A stretch of DNA of 64,000 nt from assembly GCF_000427905.1 (NCBI RefSeq), contig NZ_ATYX01000007.1, positions 124,001 to 188,000 on the forward strand. The letters are read 5' to 3'. Position numbers and translations under genes: made by a program. Of the stretch, positions 8,214-16,089 are shown in pieces. The notes under the pieces are model-generated. The model did not search any database, was not told the origin of the DNA, and saw only the letters and a list, made by a program, of their open reading frames with translations. How positions within the stretch are numbered: the first letter of the stretch is position 1; each line of letters opens with the position of its first letter. The stretch is from Thermocrispum agreste DSM 44070 (GTDB lineage: Bacteria > Actinomycetota > Actinomycetes > Mycobacteriales > Pseudonocardiaceae).

Positions 8214-9274
8214 TCGTTCCCGGCATCCCCACCATCCCGGCCCCGGACCAGGACGCCGAGCGGCGCGCGCGGGACGTCCTGGACAGCCTGGTGAAACCGA
8301 AAGGGTCGCTGGGCAGGCTGGAAGAGCTGGCCGCGTGGCTCTCGGGCAGACACGGCAGCGTCCCGCCCGGCCCGGTCGACCCGGTGCACGTGGTGGTGTT
8401 CGCCGGTGATCACGGCGTCAGTCACAACGGGGTGTCGGCCTATCCGCGCGACGTCACCGCGGCCATGGTGCGGGTCTTCCACAGCGGCAAGGGTGGCGTG
8501 AACGTGCTGGCTCGCCAGGTGGGAGCGCAGGTGCGGGTCGTGGACATCGGTGTCGACGCCGATCTGACGGACATGCCACCGGAAATCCTGGCGCACAAGG
8601 TCTGCCGGGGTTCGGGCTCGATCGACACCACGGATGCGCTCAGCCCCGAGCAGACGGCGCGCGCGTTCCGCGAAGGCCAGGCCGTCGCACGGGCGGAAAT
8701 CGCCGCGGGTGCCCGGCTGTTGATCCCGGGCGACATGGGGATCGGCAACACCACCATCGCGTCCGCGCTGGTGGCCGCGCACCTCGGCTTGCCTGCCGAA
8801 GAGGTCGTCGGTGGCGGCACCGGCATCGACCCGGCGACACGTGCGCACAAGACAGCCGTGGTCAAGGCGGCACTGGACCGCGCAGAGGCGCGCATCACCG
8901 ACCCGTTCTCCCTGCTCACCGTGCTTGGCAGCGCGTGCGCTGCGGCAACGGCGGGATTCGTCGTGGAAGCCGCCGCACGCAGGACACCGGTCGTGCTCGA
9001 CGGCGTCTTCACCACGGCCGCCGCGCTGGTCGCCGCGGAGATCGCGCCGGGTGCGGCCGCCTGGTGGTTGTCCGGGCACCGATCGACCGAGCCGGCGCAG
9101 GAGTTCGCCCTCAAGGCGCTGGGCTTGCAGCCGATCGTCGACCTGGGCATGCGGCTGGGCGAAGGGAGCGGCGCCGTGCAGGCGATCCCGTTCCTGCGCG
9201 CCGCCCGCGCGGTCATCAGCGACATGGGTCTGCTGTCCGAAGTCGTCCCGCCGGACGGCGGGACGCCCCGCTGA
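8210..9274 (+). CDS. cobT: Nicotinate-nucleotide-dimethylbenzimidazole phosphoribosyltransferase
   Basis: Makes alpha-ribazole phosphate, the lower ligand precursor of cobalamin, from nicotinate mononucleotide and dimethylbenzimidazole. The 354-residue length matches. Family blocks are LVKPKGSLGRLEELA, VVFAGDHGVSHNGVSAYP, IPGDMGIGNTTIASALV and VVLDGVFTTAAALVA, with LRLGEGSGA-like residues near the C-terminus carrying the catalytic Glu. The start is GTG 8210, overlapping the cobU stop by 4 nt with GGAGG 4 nt before it. This start discards a long upstream open frame that only shadows cobU. Confidence 0.96.
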   Translation: MIVPGIPTIPAPDQDAERRARDVLDSLVKPKGSLGRLEELAAWLSGRHGSVPPGPVDPVHVVVFAGDHGVSHNGVSAYPRDVTAAMVRVFHSGKGGVNVLARQVGAQVRVVDIGVDADLTDMPPEILAHKVCRGSGSIDTTDALSPEQTARAFREGQAVARAEIAAGARLLIPGDMGIGNTTIASALVAAHLGLPAEEVVGGGTGIDPATRAHKTAVVKAALDRAEARITDPFSLLTVLGSACAAATAGFVVEAAARRTPVVLDGVFTTAAALVAAEIAPGAAAWWLSGHRSTEPAQEFALKALGLQPIVDLGMRLGEGSGAVQAIPFLRAARAVISDMGLLSEVVPPDGGTPR

Positions 9275-9280
9275 GCCATC

Positions 9281-10036
9281 GTGAACGCCCTGTTGTTGTC
9301 CGTCGGCACGCTGACCGCGCTCCCCGTTCCCGCTCCGAGCGTCGTCGACCGCCGCGTCGCGGGCGCCGCAATGGTGCTTGCCCCCGTTGCCGTGCTGCCG
9401 TTGGCGGTGCTGGCCGCGGGCGTTGCGGCAGCCGGTGAAGCGCTTGGGCTGCCCGCTCTGCTCACCGCGTTGCTGTGCATCGGTACCGGCGCTCTCGGCA
9501 CCCGGGGTCTGCACTGGGACGGTCTCGCCGACACCGCCGACGGCCTGAGCGCCGGCTACGACCGGGAGCGAGCGTTGACGGTCATACGCAGCGGAGACAC
9601 CGGCCCGAGCGGAGTCGTGGCCGTCGTCCTCGTGCTCGGCGGCCAAGCTGCCGCCATCACCGGCGCGATCGCGGCGGGGCACGGTCCGTTCGCGGTGGCC
9701 GTCGGCATGCTGGCCGGACGACTGGTGCTGGCGCTGTGCTGTGCACGGGGCGTGCCGTCGGCTCGCCCCGAAGGGCTCGGCGCGACCGTCGCCGGGACGG
9801 TCGGCCGGCTCGCCGCGGTGACGACACTGCTGGCCGGTGTCGCTCTCGTCGCGGCGGCGAGCCTGCCGACTCCCCTACCGCCGTGGCGTGCCGGGCTGGC
9901 CGTCGTGGTCGGAGCGGCATGCGCCCTCACCCTGCTCGCCAGGTGCGTGCACCGGTTCGGCGGCGTCACCGGGGACGTGCTGGGGGCCTGCGTGGAAACC
10001 GCCACGTTGGGCACGCTGGTGCTGCTGTCGTTCTGA
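9281..10036 (+). CDS. cobS: Cobalamin synthase (adenosylcobinamide-GDP ribazoletransferase)
   Basis: Membrane enzyme that joins adenosylcobinamide-GDP and alpha-ribazole to finish cobalamin. The 251 residues include several hydrophobic spans and the family block LHWDGLADTADGLSAGYDRE with its Asp-rich metal site. The tail VTGDVLGACVETATLGTLV also matches CobS. GTG 9281 starts 6 nt after the cobT stop, so cobU-cobT-cobS form one transcript. With cobQ, the window supplies the late cobalamin steps that methylmalonyl-CoA mutase would need. Confidence 0.95.
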   Translation: MNALLLSVGTLTALPVPAPSVVDRRVAGAAMVLAPVAVLPLAVLAAGVAAAGEALGLPALLTALLCIGTGALGTRGLHWDGLADTADGLSAGYDRERALTVIRSGDTGPSGVVAVVLVLGGQAAAITGAIAAGHGPFAVAVGMLAGRLVLALCCARGVPSARPEGLGATVAGTVGRLAAVTTLLAGVALVAAASLPTPLPPWRAGLAVVVGAACALTLLARCVHRFGGVTGDVLGACVETATLGTLVLLSF

Positions 10037-10118
10037 GCGCCCAATTGACAACGGTTGTGGTCACCTGGTGTCATGAATCCGCCGTGAGCCGCATGGCGGA
10101 GAGTCTCCGAGAGGCGAG

Positions 10119-10937
10119 GTGACGGTGGCTGAGCCGGCCAGGATCCGCGACAGGCTCACCGGCCTCGCCCTGCTCGCCGGTGGCGCGAACGTGATCATGC
10201 AGCTGGCCCGCCTCCCCGTCGGGCACGGCGTGGTGCACAGCCCGGTGGAATCCGGCAACCTGTACCGCCACCCGCTCAAGCGCACCCGCACCACGCTGAT
10301 GTATCTGGTGATGGCCGTCGACGGCACACCGGAGGAACGCAAGGAGATCCGCCGCCAGATCAACCGGGTGCACGCCCGAGTGCGCTCACGACCGGACAGC
10401 CCGGTGCAGTACCACGCGATGGACCCGGAGCTGCAGCTGTGGGTCGCCGCCTGCATCTACCGCGGCACCGAAGACACCTGCCGCTTGCTGTGGGGAGAGC
10501 CGGACGAGCGCACCCGGGAAGAGCTGTACCAGGACGCCCGCCGCTACGCCACCACGCTGCAAGTCCGCGAAGAGCAATGGCCCGCGGACCGTGCCGCCTT
10601 CGAGGAGTACTGGCAGCGCGAGGTCACAAAGATCGAGATGGACGACGACACGCGCAGCTATCTGCGTGGCTTCGCGCGTGGCACGTTTCTGCCGAAGCCG
10701 CTGCAGTGGCTGCTCGGCCCGGTGATGGAGTTCATGGCCATCGGCTTCCTCTATCCCGAGTTCCGGGACGAGCTCGGGGTGTCGTGGTCCGAGCGGCAGC
10801 AACGGCGGTTCGACCGCGTCATCCAGATGCTGGGCAAGGTGAACCGGGTGCTGCCGCGACCGCTCCGGGAATTCCCGTTCAACGTGATCCGCTGGGACAC
10901 CAGGCGGCGCCTGCGCACCGGCAGGCCGGTCGTCTGA
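10119..10937 (+). CDS. Oxygenase MpaB-like (DUF2236) protein
   Basis: A 272-residue cytosolic protein. Residues 25-75 (QLARLPVGHGVVHSPVESGN followed by RTTLMYLVMAVDG) and the NRVHARVRS helix match the MpaB/DUF2236 family, which includes haem-containing oxygenases related to the rubber-cleaving latex clearing protein. The physiological substrate of most members is unknown. GTG 10119 follows GAGAGGCGAG, which includes a weak ribosome site. It is 82 bp downstream of cobS on the same strand and may be cotranscribed or independent. I cannot assign a reaction. Confidence 0.75.
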   Translation: MTVAEPARIRDRLTGLALLAGGANVIMQLARLPVGHGVVHSPVESGNLYRHPLKRTRTTLMYLVMAVDGTPEERKEIRRQINRVHARVRSRPDSPVQYHAMDPELQLWVAACIYRGTEDTCRLLWGEPDERTREELYQDARRYATTLQVREEQWPADRAAFEEYWQREVTKIEMDDDTRSYLRGFARGTFLPKPLQWLLGPVMEFMAIGFLYPEFRDELGVSWSERQQRRFDRVIQMLGKVNRVLPRPLREFPFNVIRWDTRRRLRTGRPVV

Positions 10938-11125
10938 CATCGGCTCGGACACCGAGCTGCCGGGCCACGTTCTTCCCGTTGTCTCGCCCGCACAGCAGGT
11001 CGCTCCTGCCGACAGCACCGGGCTCCAGGCCACTGGACGGCCGTCCCGGCACGACCTATGGCAGCTCACGGACGTAGTAGGTGCCCAACCATTTGTCATA
11101 CCTGAGCGATGTTCAGCAATATAGA

Positions 11126-11155
11126 TTCAACTGGATGTAGTACATGTGCTAAATT
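11126..11155 (+). promoter_or_regulatory. Putative leaderless promoter with near-palindromic operator for the ABC-XRE operon
   Basis: An AT-rich stretch in otherwise GC-rich DNA. TTCAAC at 11126-11131 and TAAATT at 11150-11155 are 18 bp apart. Transcription would then start about at the ATG at 11163, giving a leaderless message. TAGTACATGTGCTA at 11138-11151 is a 14-bp near-palindrome (12 of 14 symmetric) overlapping the -10, a plausible site for the XRE regulator encoded at the end of the operon. This is inferred from spacing and symmetry only. Confidence 0.4.
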
Positions 11156-11162
11156 TCGTCGC

Positions 11163-12221
11163 ATGACTGAGGTCGACAAGGGAGGAACCTCGGCTTCTGC
11201 CACCCAGACGGCAACCGAGGTCGGGGGGTTGGCGGATCCCGGACCCGACACCGTCATCGACGTCCGGGACCTGCACATGCGTTACGGCACGAACGACGTG
11301 CTCAAGGGGGTCACGTTCAGCGCTGAGCGGGGGGAGGTGCTGGCACTGCTCGGCCCGAACGGCGCGGGCAAGACCACCACGATCGAGATCCTGGAAGGCT
11401 TCCGGATGCGCTCCGGCGGTTCGGTGTCGGTGCTGGGCACCGACCCGGCGCACGGCAACGAGTCTTGGCGGGCGCGCCTCGGCATCGTCCTGCAGTCCTG
11501 GCGCGACCACGGCAAATGGCGGGTGCGCGAGCTGCTGCACCACCTCGGCTCGTTCTACACCCCGTACTCGACGGAGGCGATCCGCCGGCCGTGGAACACC
11601 GACGAGCTGATCGAGGCGGTCGGCCTGTCCGAGCACGCCGACAAGCGGGTGATGCGGTTGTCCGGCGGCCAGCGCCGCAGGCTGGACGTGGCGATCGGGA
11701 TCGTCGGCAAGCCGGAGGTGCTGTTCCTGGACGAGCCCACGGCCGGGTTCGATCCCCATGCCAGGCGCGAGTTCCACGACCTGGTGCACCGCTTGGCGGA
11801 CGAGAACATCACCGTGTTGCTGACCACGCACGACCTGGACGAGGCGGAAAAGCTGGCCGACCGGATCCTGGTGCTCGCAGGCGGGCGCATCATCGCGGAC
11901 GGTTCCGCGGACGCGCTGTCGCGGATGGTGTCCACCAAGGCCGAGGTGCGGTGGAGCATCGGCACCGAACGTCACGTGCACTCCACCGACGACGCCACCA
12001 CGTTCGTCCGCAGACTGCTCACCGAGCACGGCTCGGCCGTGCAGGACCTGGAGGTCCGGCGGGCCAGCCTGGAGGACACCTACATGAAACTGGTGTACGG
12101 AATGGAATCCGGCCTGGCAGGCGACGAGGACGCCGCCCAGGTCTTCTTCGGCAGGGAAGAGCAGGTGACCGTGGCCGCCGAGCCGCACGGCCGGGACATC
12201 GACGAGGAGGGGGCCCGATGA
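11163..12221 (+). CDS. ABC transporter ATP-binding protein (ABC-2 exporter type)
   Basis: A 352-residue ATPase energising the permease encoded next. Walker A GPNGAGKTT is at about residues 64-72, followed by signature LSGGQRRRLDVA, Walker B VLFLDEPTAGFDP and the switch histidine in LLTTHDLDEAE. About 70 residues after the ATPase core form the accessory C-terminal region seen in drug/antibiotic exporters of the DrrA/NodI type. ATG 11163 is preferred to the ATG at 11109, which lies upstream of the likely promoter. Its stop overlaps the permease start (ATGA). The substrate is unknown. Confidence 0.92.
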   Translation: MTEVDKGGTSASATQTATEVGGLADPGPDTVIDVRDLHMRYGTNDVLKGVTFSAERGEVLALLGPNGAGKTTTIEILEGFRMRSGGSVSVLGTDPAHGNESWRARLGIVLQSWRDHGKWRVRELLHHLGSFYTPYSTEAIRRPWNTDELIEAVGLSEHADKRVMRLSGGQRRRLDVAIGIVGKPEVLFLDEPTAGFDPHARREFHDLVHRLADENITVLLTTHDLDEAEKLADRILVLAGGRIIADGSADALSRMVSTKAEVRWSIGTERHVHSTDDATTFVRRLLTEHGSAVQDLEVRRASLEDTYMKLVYGMESGLAGDEDAAQVFFGREEQVTVAAEPHGRDIDEEGAR

Positions 12222-13069
12222 ACGCAAGCGGTGTGGCGATCCGCGCGGGCATCCGCCGTGGCCTGGCGGAGATCAGGCAGATGCTGACCAGCGGGCCGGA
12301 CCTGCTCAGCGTGCTGTTCTTCCCGACCATCACGCTGATCGTGATGTACTTCCTGAGGGATTCGACGTTGCCGGGCACGGACATCTCCGTCGGCTCGGCC
12401 GCCATGCCCGGCGTGCTGGGCATGCAGGTCGCTTTCGCCGGGCTGGTCGGCGTGTCGGCGTCGCTGATGGTGGAGCGCGAGGACGGCACGCTGCTGCGCG
12501 CCAAAGCGGTGCCCAACGGCATGTTCGGTTACCTGGTCGGCAAGATCATCGTCGGTGCGTTCGACGGCGCGCTCGCCATGCTGATCGTGTTGATTCCCGG
12601 GCTGTTCCTGCTGGACGGGTTCCGGATCGAAAGCCTGAACGCGTGGCTGACGCTGGCCTGGGTGCTGGCGCTCGGGCTGATCGCCACCATGCCGATCGGG
12701 GCGATGATCGGTTCGCTGTCGGACAACCCGCGCAACATGGGCCTGGTGATGCTGCCGCTGCTGGGCCTGGTGGCGATCTCCGGCGTCTTCTACCCCATCA
12801 CCGCGCTGCCCGGCTGGGTGCAGTTCATCGCCCAGCTGTTCCCGATCTACTGGCTCGGCCTCGGCATGCGGTCGGCGCTGCTGCCCGATGCGGCCGCGGC
12901 GGTGGAGATCGGCGGATCGTGGCGGTATGCGGAGATGATCGGCGTACTCGGGGTGTGGATCGTCGTCGGGCTGATCTTCGCCCCGATCCTGCTGCGCAGG
13001 ATGGCCAGGCGAGAATCGGGATCGACGGTGGCCGCCCGACGGGACCGTGCCTTGCAGCGTGTGCAGTGA
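12218..13069 (+). CDS. ABC-2 type transporter permease
   Basis: A 283-residue integral membrane protein with about six hydrophobic spans, beginning with a cytosolic N-terminus and LLSVLFFPTITLIVMYFL. The late segment GVFYPITALPGWVQFIAQL is the usual ABC-2 signature before the last helices, as in DrrB-like exporters. ATG 12218 overlaps the ATPase stop by 4 nt, with GAGGAGG just upstream, so the two are translated as a unit. It ends in a basic cytosolic tail. The exported compound is not predictable. Confidence 0.92.
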   Translation: MNASGVAIRAGIRRGLAEIRQMLTSGPDLLSVLFFPTITLIVMYFLRDSTLPGTDISVGSAAMPGVLGMQVAFAGLVGVSASLMVEREDGTLLRAKAVPNGMFGYLVGKIIVGAFDGALAMLIVLIPGLFLLDGFRIESLNAWLTLAWVLALGLIATMPIGAMIGSLSDNPRNMGLVMLPLLGLVAISGVFYPITALPGWVQFIAQLFPIYWLGLGMRSALLPDAAAAVEIGGSWRYAEMIGVLGVWIVVGLIFAPILLRRMARRESGSTVAARRDRALQRVQ

Positions 13070-13122
13070 ATGGTGAGCAGTCGAGCAGATTCGGCAGCAG
13101 GCGAGCGTGAGGTGTGCCCGAC

Positions 13123-13398
13123 ATGAGCGAAGTGATCTACAACCGGATCGCGATGCTCCGTGCCGAGCGCGGCATCTCACGCCGCCAGCTGGCCGACGCC
13201 CTCAAGGTCCACTACCAGACGATCGGGTATTTGGAGCGCGGCGAATACAGCCCCAGCCTGTACCTGGCGCTGAAGATCGCCGAGTACTTCGACGTGCCGG
13301 TCGAAGTGGTGTTCTCCACCAAACCGTTCCCGCGGCTGGGCAGCGAGGAGACCAACCATCGCGGCAACCGGGCTCCTTCGGACGTCGGCCAGGGGTGA
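13123..13398 (+). CDS. Small XRE-family helix-turn-helix regulator
   Basis: A 91-residue DNA-binding protein made almost only of one HTH domain: RIAMLRAERGISRRQLADAL, then VHYQTIGYLERGEYSPSLYL. This compact form (often annotated YozG-like) commonly follows ABC or membrane-protein genes in Gram-positives. ATG 13123 is favoured, with TGAGG 10 nt upstream; GTG 13114 is an alternative adding three residues. It lies 53 bp after the permease on the same strand and probably autoregulates the exporter operon. The effector is unknown. Confidence 0.85.
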   Translation: MSEVIYNRIAMLRAERGISRRQLADALKVHYQTIGYLERGEYSPSLYLALKIAEYFDVPVEVVFSTKPFPRLGSEETNHRGNRAPSDVGQG

Positions 13399-14040
13399 CC
13401 GCTGCGGTCGGGCACGAGCGCGGCGGGCCGGTCACGGTGCGCGGGCAGCGGATCGGCTGAACGCACCCTCCGGCAACCGCCGACCGGTAGGCCCGACCGC
13501 CACAAGCAACGCCGCGATCCGACCACGGCCGCGCCAGCAGCTCCTCCGCCATCCCGTTCGACCACACGGTCCGGACACGGTCCGGCAAGCCCGGCCGCGG
13601 GTGCGCGGGGCGGCAGCTCGGCCGCAGTACCCGGGCCGCAGTCCAGTCGTGGTAGTCGGGTGACCGCCCGGTCGTGGTGCACAGACGGTGCCCGGCCGAC
13701 TGTTCTGCCAGGAGGTCGGCCTGTCGTACAGCCAGCCGGGATGGCTGCGCTCCTATCGGTACGTGCTGCAGCTCCTATCGGTACGTGCTGCAGTATCTGC
13801 ATTCCCTGGGCGCGCCGTGCACAGCCCGCATGACCGGCGGCAGGTACCTCGCCCGCCGAAAGCACGGTGAGACACACGATGCGCCGTTGCCGAACGCCGG
13901 TACGCCGCCGGGCCTGACCAGCCACGGCCACCCTGGCCGGTCGCCGCAGCGGGAACGAAGTTTGCTCCGGCAGCGAACGGAAGGCGCGCCCGTGTCGCGA
14001 ACACCAGCGCGATCCAGCCGAGACCGAGGCCGTTCCGCCG
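13399..14040. other. 642-bp stretch without a recognisable gene
   Basis: It lies between the convergent ends of the XRE gene and the alkane-operon TetR. Open frames are present in several registers, as expected from high GC content, but none resembles a known protein. The one clear structure is a 22-bp tandem duplication at 13749-13792. I see no terminator hairpin with a T tract. Confidence 0.6.
13749..13792. repeat. Exact 22-bp tandem duplication
   Basis: Two perfect copies of the 22-bp unit beginning GCTCCTATCGGTACGTG and ending CTGCA lie at 13749-13770 and 13771-13792. The following base is G in both cases. The spacing equals two helical turns. It is in a gene-free gap, so it could be an operator pair or simply a slippage duplication. 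Confidence 0.9.
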
Positions 14041-14670
14041 TCAGTCGCGTTCGACCATGCAGTCCAGATAGGGCCCGAAGAGCTCGGCCAGCGCGGCGGC
14101 GGTCTGCTCCGCGGGCGCGGTCGCGGTCGCCGCGTGGCTGATGGCCAGCCGGGTCACGTTCTCCGCCACCAGCCGGACCGCGTGATCCGGCACGTCCGGC
14201 CAGGTCCGGGTGAGCACGCCGGTGAGCTGGTCGGTGGCGAACGTGAGCACCGGCCCCGCCTGGTTGGTCAGCAGCGGCAGCAGGCCGTCGTCGCCACGGC
14301 CGCTGACGATGGCGGCGATCAGCGGGTCCTGCTCGGCGGACTTGAGGAAGACCTCGACCGCGGCGGCCAGCGCGGCGCGCGGGTCGTCGGCGTGCGCGGT
14401 GATGGCGTCCTCCACCGCGGCCAGGAAGCGGCTCGCCTCGTGCAGCACGAACGCCTGCGCGAATCCCTGCCGCGACCCGAACTCGTTGTACAGCGTCTGC
14501 CTGCTCACCCCGGCGGCCTTGGCCACGTCGGCCATCCGGGTCTCCGCCCACGACTTCTCCGCGATCAGGTCACTGGCCGCGTTGAACAACGTCTCCCGCA
14601 ACAGCTGGCGGGCCGCCTCCGGATACTGCATGCGATTGCGCGGTCGGGTCACGTCTGACGACGTTTGCAT
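14041..14670 (-). CDS. TetR-family regulator of the alkane hydroxylase operon
   Basis: A 209-residue regulator with an N-terminal HTH (MADVAKAAGVSRQTLYNEFG, about residues 47-66) and a helical ligand domain. It is the last gene of the alkB-rubredoxin-reductase operon, the place taken by AlkU/AlkX-type TetR repressors in Rhodococcus, Dietzia and mycobacteria. ATG 14670 is chosen over GTG 14673. A perfect inverted repeat lies just upstream (14681-14703) and its half-sites recur upstream of alkB, suggesting that this protein represses both itself and the operon. An alkane or fatty-acid effector is inferred from relatives. Confidence 0.85.
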   Translation of the reverse strand: MQTSSDVTRPRNRMQYPEAARQLLRETLFNAASDLIAEKSWAETRMADVAKAAGVSRQTLYNEFGSRQGFAQAFVLHEASRFLAAVEDAITAHADDPRAALAAAVEVFLKSAEQDPLIAAIVSGRGDDGLLPLLTNQAGPVLTFATDQLTGVLTRTWPDVPDHAVRLVAENVTRLAISHAATATAPAEQTAAALAELFGPYLDCMVERD

Positions 14671-14680
14671 CACCCGCGTG

Positions 14681-14703
14681 CCGTGTCAACCAACTTGACA
14701 CGG
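14681..14703 (-). promoter_or_regulatory. Inverted repeat operator upstream of the alkane TetR gene
   Basis: CCGTGTCAA, 5 nt, TTGACACGG is a perfect 9-bp inverted repeat between the stop of the rubredoxin reductase gene and the start of the TetR gene. The same half-sites CGTGTCAA and TTGACACG occur upstream of alkB at 17400-17425. A shared sequence at two TetR-linked positions makes an operator more likely than an RNA hairpin, although the stem could also form in RNA. Confidence 0.65.
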
Positions 14704-14704
14704 C

Positions 14705-15907
14705 TCACCCGAGGGCGGCGAACACTTCGTCGACGGTGGCACCGGGCCGACTGGTGATCAGCCCGCGCACGATGCGGACGTCCTTCGGCCGGTTCATGCT
14801 CACCGCGGCCACCAGCCGCCCGCCGCGCCGGAACACCGCGGTGAACTCGTGCTCCTCGACCCGTCCGCGCACGGTCACCTCGTCGTCGGCCGCCGGCCAC
14901 CCGGCGACGTGCAAGCTCTTGCCGTACTGGTCGGACCAGCACCACGGCACCTTGTCGAAGACCGTGCGCTCACCGAGCATGCCTGCCGCCGCCGCTGTGC
15001 CCTGTTCCTGCGCGTTGGTCCAGTGCTCCACGCGCTGACGGCCACCCAGGTGGACGTTCGGCAGGCACGCCACGTCGCCTGCCGCGAACACTCCCGGCGC
15101 CGAGGTCCGCAGGTACTCGTCGACGACGATCCCGCCGAACCGCTCGTCCACCGCGATGCCCGCTCGAGCGGCCAGCTCGGTGTTCGGCGCGATGCCCACC
15201 GCCACCAGCACCGTGTCGGCCGTCCACTGCCGCCCCGTGGTGTCGGTGACCCGTACGCAGCCATTGGCAGGCTCGAACGTCGCGACCTGCACGCCCGTGT
15301 GCAGCTCCACGCCGTGCCGGCGATGCAGCTCGGCATACGGCTCGGCCAGCTGCGGCGGCAGCAGTCGCGACATGGGATGCCGCTCGGCTTCCAGCAGCAC
15401 GACCGAGCAACCCAGACCGCTCGCGGTGGCCGCGACCTCGCCGCCGATCAACCCGGCGCCGACGACCAACAGCGAGCTGCCCGGCCGCAACCTGTGCCGG
15501 AGGGCGGCCACGTCGCCGATGGTGCGCAGGGTGAACACCCCCGGCACAGCGGCCGCGTGCGGCAACTCGCGTGCACGACCTCCGGTGGCCAGCAGGAGCT
15601 GGTCGTAGGCCAGCTCGTCTCCGTCGTCGAGCTCCAGCGTGCGGGACTCCACGTCCAACGCGACCACCCGCCTGCCGGTGCGCAGCTCGATGCCCTGCTG
15701 CTCCCACACCTCCGGCGGCCGCAACCGGATCCGCTCCTCCGGCGTCTTGCCGCTGAGCAGATCCTTCGACAGCGGAGGGCGGCGATACGGCGGGTGCGGC
15801 TCGTCGCCGATCAGGACGACCCGGCCCTGGTAGCCGCCGGTGCGCAGCCGCAGCGCGGCGCTCGCACCGGCGACACCTGCGCCCACGATGACCGTCGTCG
15901 CGCTCAC
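14705..15907 (-). CDS. rubB: Rubredoxin reductase (FAD-dependent)
   Basis: A 400-residue NAD(P)H flavoprotein that passes electrons to rubredoxin for AlkB. It has the two dinucleotide folds: TVIVGAGVAGASAALRLR at the N-terminus for FAD and LLVVGAGLIGGEVAATASGL near residue 150 for NADH. APGVFAAGDVACLPN is the second FAD contact. PYRRPPLSKDLL and the C-terminal FRRGGRLVAAVSMNR are typical of ferredoxin/rubredoxin reductases. GTG 15907 starts 5 nt after the rubredoxin stop. Its place in the alkB operon makes rubredoxin the natural partner. Confidence 0.92.
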   Translation of the reverse strand: MSATTVIVGAGVAGASAALRLRTGGYQGRVVLIGDEPHPPYRRPPLSKDLLSGKTPEERIRLRPPEVWEQQGIELRTGRRVVALDVESRTLELDDGDELAYDQLLLATGGRARELPHAAAVPGVFTLRTIGDVAALRHRLRPGSSLLVVGAGLIGGEVAATASGLGCSVVLLEAERHPMSRLLPPQLAEPYAELHRRHGVELHTGVQVATFEPANGCVRVTDTTGRQWTADTVLVAVGIAPNTELAARAGIAVDERFGGIVVDEYLRTSAPGVFAAGDVACLPNVHLGGRQRVEHWTNAQEQGTAAAAGMLGERTVFDKVPWCWSDQYGKSLHVAGWPAADDEVTVRGRVEEHEFTAVFRRGGRLVAAVSMNRPKDVRIVRGLITSRPGATVDEVFAALG

Positions 15908-15912
15908 CGTGC

Positions 15913-16077
15913 TCAGCCGACCGGCTCGAAATCGATCTTGTCACGCACCCCGCAGTCGGGACAGTTCCAGTCGTCGGGGACCTCGGACCAGGGGGTGCCC
16001 GCCGGGAAACCCTCCCGTGGGGCACCGACCTCCTCGTCGTAGACGTACTCGCAAACCGGGCACTGGTACTTGCTCAT
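15913..16077 (-). CDS. rubA: Rubredoxin
   Basis: A 54-residue one-iron electron carrier. The two knuckles are [13 protein letters not shown] near residue 6 and [12 protein letters not shown] near residue 39, giving the four iron-binding cysteines, with [15 protein letters not shown] between them as in AlkG2-type rubredoxins able to serve alkane hydroxylases. ATG 16077 has AAGGAG two nt upstream. It lies 12 nt after alkB and 5 nt before the reductase gene, so the three electron-transfer components are one operon. Only one rubredoxin is present, whereas several relatives carry two. Confidence 0.95.
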   Translation of the reverse strand: MSKYQCPVCEYVYDEEVGAPREGFPAGTPWSEVPDDWNCPDCGVRDKIDFEPVG

Positions 16078-16089
16078 GTCTCCTTGGCC

